From: Otatea glauca
Taxonomy: Eukaryota > Streptophyta > Magnoliopsida > Poales > Poaceae
Direction of reading: 5' to 3'
NCBI GenBank assembly: GCA_036346275.1
Contig: CM070715.1
Span: 69,241,667-69,305,666 of the forward strand
DNA: 64,000 nt
Under the pieces are notes generated by a model. That model saw only the letters and a list, made by a program, of their open reading frames with translations. It had not been told where the DNA came from and did no database searches. Below, piece by piece: positions 55,954-64,000 of this stretch. Position 1 is the first letter of the stretch; the number at the start of each line of letters is the position of its first letter. The position numbers and the translations under genes were made by a program.

Positions 55954-58712
55954 AGAACACCCCAAAGACTCTGACAAAGGCCACGAGTGTCACCAAAACA
56001 GAAATAAAACTAGATAAAGAATATCAACTCTAATAGTACTCCGAAATCCACTAAAAATTTCGGCAGCACCTTCCCTAAAACTTGGACATCCACTCAGCAG
56101 ACAAAAGACAATAATCGTTCTGATATCATCTACAACATGACATGAAATCAATCAACCATCATGAACAACTAAGCACACAACTAAACATAATATCATCAAT
56201 CATCAATGAAACTTAACTACAACACGATTACATAATGAATTCAACTAGTTTTCCGAGTGAACTGATTAACCCAACTAATCTTTTAACATGTCATGAGCGT
56301 GAGTGGAGGTGTAGCTAAGTCCCATCCCGGCAAGTCGCTCTCAGGGTACCTAAAAAACATTAAACAAACAAGCATGAGTTCAAGACTCAGCAAAGTGCAT
56401 CAGAAATCAATTTACACAATTAAATCAATAGTAAGAGCATAGTTCTTATCCAAATCCATGAATTTATAAAACAATAATATCAACAACATTTACCTCTTTT
56501 CACTTCATTACTTACTTCCTACATGTACCTCTTCAAATCTCTTTGGATGAGTCCACGACTTGATCCCAACTCTACACATTTCTATTGAACTCAAAATCAT
56601 CGTTAGGATGCAATGCGACATGCATGCTCATGAATGCTCTTTTCTTTGCATCGCATCGAGTGCTGAGTGCACACCGTCGGTGTGCACCCTCACGCCCCTT
56701 CCATCCCGTGGAAGGTGCCTACTCTTCGCCTCGCTCCCATTCACTTCGATAAATGGGACCACGAGGTAGGACTTTCGTGTTCACTACGTGTGAACACAGA
56801 GGCCCGCATCAGAATGGGTCGCCTCTTCTATTATGAATTCACATATGCAATGAAATGAACAATTCTCAAATTGCAAATAATCATTCATGAGCATTAACAT
56901 TTTCTCACATCCATAAATTTAACATGCACAACACAAAAATCATTCTCTTGCAAGGCATATCAAGTGCTTAAGGCAATCGAGTAGCAGTTCATGCATCATG
57001 CAATGCACAAACCACCACGATGATGCACTTGCCTCTTTACCCACGAGGAAGGAGTGACATGAGGTTGAGGCTACTCCGAGATCACACTTCCTGTAATAAG
57101 CATTTAATTGCATTCATATCAAAACAATGCAATCACGGTTCAAGCGACAAAAAAATAAATATCATCTTTGCTCCTTCCTTAACCCCACTTTTAAACTCTC
57201 TCAAAAAGACCTATTAACCTTTCACACCTAATACTGAAACCAAATCTGTTACCACCCTGGACAGCAAACACTAAAACAACTATAACTTTTAAATGGATGA
57301 TCCAAAATTGAGTTCTTGAGCTCTAATCAACCACAAGAGGATAATCTTTAACTTCTTCTACAGCCGGACATGCAGGAAATGCTTCAATATTTCTCGAACA
57401 GCAAGGAACAGAGATTACATGCAACTACACTAGTTCTGGACTGCAGTTACTAAAACAAGCATATCTTTTGATTGGTTTAACCAAAGTGAGTATTCTTGTG
57501 CTCTAATTGACCATAAAGGATAACCTACCATTTCCCCATATCCATTCATTCAGAAGATGTGCCAAAATTCCCAGATTACAGATGAACAGAGACTGTACAT
57601 TTTAAACCTAACTCAGGACAGTCTATACTAAAATGGGCATAACTTTTAATTGGATAAGTTAAAAATTGAGTTCTTGGATTCCAAATGACCACAAGAGGAT
57701 AACCTACAATTACCCCCTATCCATTTAGTCAGAAACTGAGCCTAAAGTCCTCAACTTGCATTTTTAGTTTCAGTTCAGATTCTGAATTTTTCAGCAGATT
57801 GCAGTTTTAGGGTAGCAACTTCAAAATAGCATAACTTTTGATTTCTGAACCCAAATCAAGCAAACAAGGACATTTTCTTGATTTACAGGAAAAGTTCTAA
57901 ATTTCTCTAGGCAACCAAAGATTCTAATTCGACATGAAAATAGCCCTAAACAGCAGTTCAAAATCTCAGATACCAACATGAACTAAATCAGAGCAGCCCG
58001 CACTAAAAAGGTCATAACTTTTAATTGGCTGAATGGAATTTTGTGTTCTTGAACTCTACGGAAACCTAAGAACACGAGCTACAACTTTGTCTACAGCCAA
58101 CTTCTCAGCAAATAATTCGTTCTTGCCCAAAACGCAGTCGCAACATTGGTCTGTGCACAACTCGAAATCTGAACAGTATTCCCTCCAACCCTAGAGCCAT
58201 TTTCCCTCCAAGATCCCCAAATCCAAGAACCCTAGAACCATCCCCACTAGCTAGAACCTCCATTAGCACAGCAAGAACCTCAAAAACTTGAATCCACTCA
58301 CCACCAAGAGGGAGGAAGAAGGAAGAGGGTGCTGCTGCAGGAGGAGCTCGGGGCTGCTTCTTTAATGCTTCTTCTTTCTTCTGGAGGGAGGAGGCGCCAC
58401 CAAGGAGAAGCCAGGGGAGGAGGAAGACGCCAGAACTTGGGGTGGATGCGCTGGATGGGGAGAGCCAGGAAGAGGAAAAGAAAAGGAGAGGGAGAAGGAA
58501 AGGGGTAGGTGGTGGGAAAGAAAAGGAAGAAAAAATGGGATTCGCACACGCCTGCATTTTTTCCATCTTTTCAAATCACAGGTGAGTCCACCAACACCCC
58601 GAATCAAGAATTCCGACTTAAGATATTACACTTAAGTAGTTAACAAAATGAAAATTTCCCAAATAAACCAAGGACATCAAAATAAATGTTTAATTGCAGA
58701 ACTGGTATTACA
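55954..58712 (-). mobile_element. Tekay/Del-like solo LTR inserted in the SIRE RT gene
   Basis: A 2,759-bp insertion with a perfect 5-bp duplication CCTTC (55,949-55,953 and 58,713-58,717). On the minus strand it starts TGTAATACCAG and ends GGGGTGTTCT, a degenerate form of the TGTAACACC...GGTGTTACA ends of this LTR class. Removing it rejoins the protein exactly (...QIKQLKEG then TFISQEKY...). It carries the block CATCCCGGCAAGTCGCTCTC at 56,323. A GC-rich part at 58.1-58.5 kb gives long spurious frames. No coding or primer sites are inside. Confidence 0.85.
57265..58090. repeat. About five degenerate 175-190 bp tandem units inside the solo LTR
   Basis: Each unit has a core like CATAACTTTTAATTGG, then AAATTGAGTTCTTG, a TCTAATxxACCACAAGAGGATAA block and a pyrimidine-rich end. 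Cores occur at about 57,281, 57,462, 57,639, 57,826 and 58,012. Identity between units is moderate, and the fourth unit is the most diverged. Confidence 0.75.
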
Positions 58713-59265
58713 CCTTCCTTCAATTGCTTGATTTGAAATCCCAAAAAGAATGTAAGCTCTCCCATCATTGACATTCCAAATTCTTTAGCCATTTGATTGC
58801 TGAATTCTTTGCACAGAGATAGATTTGTACTTCCAAAGATAATATCATCAATATATATTTGGCAAATCATTAGTGTACCATTGAAGTTTTTTTAAAATAA
58901 TGTTGGATAAACCTTCCCAATTTTGAAATTCTTTTCTAGTAAAGAGTCTCTAAGGCGCTCATACCATGCCCTAGGGGCTTGTTTCAAACCATATAGTGCC
59001 TTAGATAACTTATATACATGATTAGGAAATTTTATATGTTCAAAACCAGGAGGTTGTTCAACATATATAGTTTCTTCAATAATTCCATTAAGAAAAGCAC
59101 TTTTAATATTCATTTGAAAAAGGGTAATATTGAAATGACAAGCAAAGGCTAGAAGGAACCGTATGGTTTCAAGTCGAGCTATAGGTGCATAAGTTTCTCC
59201 ATAATCCAGACCTTCAACTTGAGAGTATCCTTGAGCCACTAGCCTTGCTTTATTTCTTGTGACCC
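58713..59265 (-). pseudogene. pol: SIRE-type pol: reverse transcriptase core
   Basis: The frame from 59,239 shows GYSQVEGLDYGETYAPIARL, MNIKSAFLNGIIEETIYVEQ, YKLSKALYGLKQAPRAWYE and, after a stop at 58,892, the catalytic YIDD near 58,850 and KEFGMSMMGELTFFLGFQI. A 1-bp deletion at about 59,260 separates it from the upstream frame (GTKWVFRNKQDENG). The RT domain is cut at LKEG by the solo LTR. Confidence 0.9.
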
Positions 59266-62255
59266 ACCATTTTCATCTTGTTTATTTCTGAAAACCCACT
59301 TTGTTCCAATGACATTATGATCTGTGGGTCTTTCCACTAAGTTCCAGACTTTGTTTCTTTCAAAATTATTGAGCTCTTCTTCCATTGCCACAATCTAATC
59401 AACATCCTTCAAAGCTTCATCTATATTTCTGGGCTCAACACATGAAACAAAAGAATAATGTTCACAAAAAGATGCTTGTTTAGAGCAAGTTTGAACACCC
59501 TTACTAAATTCACCAATGATTTGATCTACAAGGTGATCCTTTGTTATGGTGTGATGGCTCTTTATGAAGCTCAGTCCTTCATCCTTCTTTTCATCATCTT
59601 CAAGTTGTGATCCGTCTTGAGGTATTGTGGACATTTGAGGTAGATCATCTTTATCCTCTTTGGGCTTAATCCCACCAATTTCTATTTTCTTCATGGATTC
59701 TTTTAGAGCATCTTCACCTACATCAGCTAGATTCTCATGCTCACCTTGTGAGCCATTAGATTCATCAAATTTAACATCATAGGTTTCTTCTACTAGCCCA
59801 GATGTACTATTGAACACTCTATAAGCTTTAGATTTAGAAGAATAACATAGCATGATACCTGTATCACACCTCTTTTAAAATTTACCTAAGTGTGTTCTCT
59901 TTTTATAGATATATACCTTGCATCCAAACACACGAAAATATGAGATATTAGGTTTTCTTCCTACCAGAAGCTCATATGAAGTCTTCTTGAGAAGTCGGTG
60001 AAGATAGAGCCTGTTGATCGCATGACATGCATTATTGATAGCTTCAGCCTAGAAAACATCAGAAGTGTTATATTCATCCAAAATTGTCCTTGCCATTTCT
60101 ATGAGAGTTTTATTTTTCCTTTCAACCACTCCATTCTGTTGAGGAGTGTATGTGGTTGAAAGTTCATGTTTTATTCCTAACTCATCACAGTATTCAATAA
60201 TGTTAGTATTGACAAATTTAGATCTATTGTCACTCCTGATCTTCTTAATAGGACAGTCAAATTCATTTTGAGCTCTTTTAGCAAAAATTTTAAATATCTT
60301 TCCAACTTCACTTTTATTTGGCAAAAAGAATACCCAAGTAAATCTAGAGAAATCATCCACTATTACAAGACAGTATGAATTGCCACCTATACTTGCATAT
60401 GAGGTAGGGCCAAAGACATCCATATGCAAAAGTTCTAGAGGCCTAGCAGTGGACATAATATTTTTAGCAGGATGAGAATTAACTACTTGCTTGCTAGCTT
60501 GACAGGCACTGCAAAGTTTTTCCTTTTCAAATTTAACATCCTTCAGGCCCACTACTAGCTCCTTTTTGAAAAGCTTTTTGAGATTAGTCATACCTACATG
60601 CCGAAGTCTTCTGTGCCAAAGACAACCATGTGAAACTTTAGCAAGCCGACAAGTTGAAAAGCATGAGGAGTTAGAGTTAAAGACAACAAGATAGAGATTT
60701 TGAAATCTAAAACCTTTAAAAATAAGCTTCTCATTTTTGTCAAGAACTGTAACTCCATCACTAGAGAAAATACAATGGAACCCTAAATCACAAAGTTGAG
60801 CAACAGACAAGAAATTGAAATTTAAAGAATCAACAAGTAATATATTTTCAATAGAGTGATCATTTGAGATAGCTATTTTACCATTTCCCTTTACCTTTCT
60901 TTTACTGTTATCTCCAAAAGTGATTTTGTGACTTGAATCTTTTTCCTTTTCAACTGAATTGAACATTCTTGAAGTGCCGATCATGTGTTGTGTGCAACCA
61001 CTGTCAATAACCCAGTGCTGGCCGCCACTCTTGTAATTTACCTTGTCTTCATCATTTTTAGCCATTAGGCACAGTGGCAGAGAAGCTGAAGGTGAGGGTG
61101 GTGTAGATTCATCCAGAGCAAGTCCTGCTAGTCCCTTGGACTTTAGCTCTTCTTCATCTGAGGAGGAGGAGGATTCTTCACTTGAAGTTTCTTCATCAGT
61201 GATCCATTCACCAATGTGTGCCTCCTTCTTTCCTTTCCTCCAATGTTTCTTGGAGTAGTTCTTCTTGCGATAACTTCTCTTGTAACTTCCTTGAGTTTTT
61301 TCTTCATCATTGTCATCTTTGTTCTTACTCTTGCCCTTTTTGTTACTCTTATTTGGGCAACAAGCAGCTATGTGTCCTTTCTCATTGCACTCAAAACATA
61401 CAATATTAGAGAAAAGGTTTCTTTTTGAGAAGTGGTTAGAGGACTTACCTTTGGCATTTACCCTTATCATGATTTTGTTTGCTAATCTCATGAGTAATAC
61501 CAGTTTTCTTACATCTTCATCCTCTTCATAGCTTGTATCTTCTTCTTCTTCATCATCAGAGGAATCTTGAACTTTCTCCTTGGCCTTGAGTGCAATAGAT
61601 TTCTTCTTGATTTCAACTTCATCACCCAAGGTAAGCTCATGAGCTGATATCTTGCCCAATAGTTTAGTGGGTGTGAGCTTCTTCAGATCACCACTATTGG
61701 ATAGATAAGTGATTAGGCTGTGATAGGCTCTAGGTAGAACCCTGATCATTTTCCTGCATACTTCAACATCATCAATTTTAGTTCCTACACCTTTAAGCTC
61801 ATTTACAATAGGGTTTAATCTAGAAAACATATCATTAGCATTTAATGAGGAAGCATTTTGAATTGATCAAAATTTTCTCTGATAACAAAATATCTTTCCT
61901 CTTTTACATCAGAGGTACCCTCATGAATTTCTTGAAGAGTCGTCCATATATCATAGGCAGTTGACAAATTACTAACTCTATCAAAGACTTCGACACTAAG
62001 ACAAGAAAAGATAGCATTTCTAGCCTGAGCATCATATTGCAAATTCCTTATCTCTCCAGGTGTAGGTTCTGAGGATGAGGATTGCCCTTCAGGTATGACC
62101 CGTGAAGGCAAAGGTCTTTCTGTAACCCTCCACACATCATAACTTACGGCCTCAAGATAACACCTAATTCTAATTTTCCAATAAGCATAATTTATGGCAT
62201 CAAAAACAGGGACCCTCCCTACACTTAATGTAGCTGATCCTATTCCCTCGGCCAT
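59266..62255 (-). pseudogene. SIRE-type gag, protease and integrase
   Basis: Start ATG at 62,255 (MAEGIGSATLSVGRVPVFD), just after the primer site. Gag has YWKIRIRCYLEAVSYDVW and YDIWTTLQEIHEGTSDVKEE, with a frameshift near 61,850. The next frame (61,830-60,049) is open for 593 residues: MFSRLNPIVNEL, an acidic region, a zinc knuckle CFECNEKGHIAACC, protease WVIDSGCTQHMIG, pre-integrase HRRLRHVGMTNLKKL and the integrase core with Asp in LLHMDVFGPTS, Asp in IRSDNRSKF and Glu in PQQNGVVERKNKTL. It continues in the same frame past stops at 60,049 and about 59,875 into a Ser/Glu/Asp-rich linker ending at 59,395. Only about five lesions in 3 kb. Confidence 0.9.
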
Positions 62256-62288
62256 TTTACCTAAGCTGTTAATCTTAAAAGGGGTAAC

Positions 62289-62300
62289 CTCTGATACCAC
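62289..62300 (-). promoter_or_regulatory. Primer binding site (initiator tRNA-Met type)
   Basis: The minus strand reads GTGGTATCAGAG right after the LTR end; TGGTATCAGAG is the usual copia primer site complementary to the 3' end of tRNA-iMet. Confidence 0.88.
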
Positions 62301-62301
62301 T

Positions 62302-64000
62302 TGTAAGGACCAAGTTGGCCTAGGGGGGTGAATAGGCAACTTTAAAGATTTTAGAATTCTTTAAGAAAAGCTTTTCTCAATAAAAAAATAGAAACGGAAG
62401 CAATTAGAATATAGATTCAGCACAACTTTGTTTAAGTAAGATTAAGAAGAGGAATTTCAAATGAGAAACAACACAAGACGAACAAACAAATATGAAACAA
62501 TAACAGGAGAACTCAAGGACTTTTCACCGAGGTTCAGAGCTCAAACTCCTACATCCCCGTTAGAGCACTTCTCCAGAAGTATTGCTCCACCAAACAGCCA
62601 ATCTCAATGGCTTTTGGTTTTCCACTATCTTGACTCTTTCACTACTCAAGTGAAGTGAGTCTCAACCTTCCACAGCAATGGTGGCCTTCCACAATCTCGA
62701 TTGGATAGGTCGCACCACCAACTTCTCCAACCGTCTAGGAACAGCTAGTTCCAAGAGTAATAGACTATCCACAAGCCCTGTCTCTTGGTTCAGTAGATAG
62801 ATGCAAACTAGACTTAGCTTGGAGCAAGTACTCTAAATATTCAGAATGAATGTTTGTGATTTTCTGAGTTGACGCTCAAACTCTTTGATGAAAATGAAGC
62901 TCAGGAATTCTAAAGATCAAAGAGTTGTATAAGATTTAAAAGATGTCAACTACATTCAGGATGTCAAAGATGTGAATGTGCAAAGCTCTGCATTTTTGTG
63001 AACCCAGGCATTATATATATATAGGTCCTGAATAGAAATAACTGTTACACCTACTATTTGCCCGTTGGGGGTTGGTAGGATAGATGGGGTAGGTCAACTG
63101 CTACCCTTTTTATAAGAAATTTCAAGGTGTATGCGTTATAAGTCAAATTATATACTCACGTCGGATTGAAATTCTTGGTCCGGCGTACATAGGATTGGAG
63201 AAGCATAATTGTACTCAGAGTAACCTATTTGCGCTGGACCGAAAATATTGGTCCGTTATACACGTACATTGTTTGATTTTGATATCAGCAAGACAATACT
63301 TGTGCCAGACTGAAAAAGTTGGTCCGGCGTACACATGGTTTTGTTTCTTTTGAGTACCAGCAAATAACGTTTGCGCCGAACCAAAAAGTTGGTCCGTCGT
63401 ACATGGGAAAACGACTGGTTTTATCAGAGTGAAACATGTCTGCGTCGGACCAAAAAAATTAGTCCGACGTACACATATAATTCTGGTCTGCATCAAACTT
63501 CATAATTCTGGTTAAGATTTAAGCAAAATAATTCTTAACATAGACTATAATTTATTTATGGTGAAAATATAACTTATGCCGGACTAAATTAAAGAAAGAA
63601 TTTAGATTTGTCTGACAAAAATAGTGTATATCTAGTTGAAAAGGAATTCTTAGCACCGGACTGAAAAAGTCAGTCCGGCGTACATGGAATACGCTAGGTG
63701 AAGAGAATTTTCAGCGCCGGACCGAAAGTATCGGTCCGGCATGCATGGTGTACGCTCAGTTGGAATTTGAACTTAGGATCTTTGAGCGCCTAAATAGAAT
63801 GAAGTTTGGTCCAGAGAGAATTGTTTTGGCTAAGAAGATAAAGCTCTAGATTTTTAGTGAGAAATATGAAAAGTCCTATGCTCCAAGTAATCTTAGCGAT
63901 TTTGCAAATGAACCAAGATCATTTCTTATGTATAATCCCTCTTAATAGTACGGTGATTATAGCTATATAATCAACTCCCAAGCCAAAACTAGAAAAACAC
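62302..64000 (-). repeat. 5' LTR of the SIRE-type element, cut by the window end
   Basis: The edge at 62,302 reads TGTAAGGACC on the plus strand (LTR end CA on the minus). It matches 49,667-51,098 from 62,698 onward; about 115 bp should lie beyond base 64,000. A TATA-like box (TATATATATATAG) is at about 63,012-63,024. The eight inverted repeats are at about 63,157-63,187, 63,230-63,262, 63,301-63,332, 63,371-63,401, 63,441-63,472, 63,576-63,620, 63,652-63,685 and 63,713-63,745. Confidence 0.9.

Larger units (their letters stand above)
49667..64000 (-). mobile_element. SIRE-type copia retrotransposon with env-like gene, runs past the window end
   Basis: Minus orientation. The 5' LTR is at 62,302 to beyond 64,000, the primer site at 62,289-62,300, gag-pol from 62,255 down to 55,203, an extra env-like frame at 53,909-51,547, a polypurine tract at 51,099-51,114, and a truncated 3' LTR at 49,667-51,098. 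Long LTRs (about 1.8 kb) and an additional frame after pol are traits of the SIRE/Maximus lineage. The two LTRs are visibly very similar (a few percent differences), so it is younger than the gypsy element. A 2.76 kb solo LTR splits RT from RNase H. Premature stops and frameshifts are few but sufficient to inactivate pol. Confidence 0.9.

Noticed and set aside
58105..58566. A 153-residue minus-strand frame rich in Pro, Ser and Leu
   Set aside because: Lies in the GC-rich leader part of a solo LTR; low complexity and no homology that I recognise.

Overview
This is a nuclear plant segment, almost certainly from a grass (Poaceae). The basis is the mix of elements: a Tat-lineage Ty3/gypsy element, a SIRE-type Ty1/copia element, Tekay/Del-like solo LTRs, a CACTA element with TNP2 and Ulp1-like genes, and hAT-type MITEs. 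These surround one intron-rich host gene with a GC-rich first exon, a typical grass feature. I cannot name the species.

Layout. (a) 1-3.76 kb: the last bases of an LTR, an hAT-like element of about 1.5 kb with ATCCGA-rich ends, then low-information sequence with possible exon remnants. (b) 3,767-17,739: a complete but decayed Tat-lineage gypsy element (LTRs about 91% identical by eye, TSD AGCTC). Its polymerase gene is split by a copia solo LTR (8,562-10,303). Between pol and the 3' LTR lie two antisense reading frames, each with a TATA-like box. (c) 17.99-20.18 kb: a frameshifted CRAL-TRIO/Sec14 gene fragment and a truncated Tekay-like LTR. (d) 20,649-32,689: a 12 kb CACTA element (TSD GTA) inserted into the terminal repeat of another CACTA. 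It holds a small antisense gene split by a 3.1 kb solo LTR, a TNP2 transposase frame with seven stop codons but no frameshift, and an Ulp1-like protease gene whose catalytic triad is still readable.

(e) 35,214-41,000, minus strand: the only intact host gene, a ten-exon NEMP/DUF2215 nuclear-envelope membrane protein of 514 residues. I could assemble every exon with GT-AG borders and one open frame. (f) 41.7-43.7 kb: a LINE fragment, an F-box/LRR-type pseudogene and an hAT MITE with a perfect 8-bp TSD. (g) 43.86-49.64 kb: the 5' part of a copia element, carrying a 1.5 kb hAT element in its leader and broken off inside RT. (h) 49,667 to beyond the window end, minus strand: a SIRE-type copia element with gag-pol, an extra env-like reading frame, a nested Tekay-like solo LTR (2.76 kb) inside RT, and LTRs of about 1.8 kb that carry an array of eight inverted repeats.

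The segment reads as a gene island in nested transposons. The order of insertion can be read directly: solo LTR into gypsy pol; LTR into CACTA gene into CACTA end; solo LTR into SIRE RT; hAT into copia leader. The most unusual structures are the inverted-repeat arrays in two different SIRE-type LTR families, the antisense genes of the Tat element, and the CACTA-in-CACTA-terminus nesting. I found no RNA genes and nothing that requires a new biological system.
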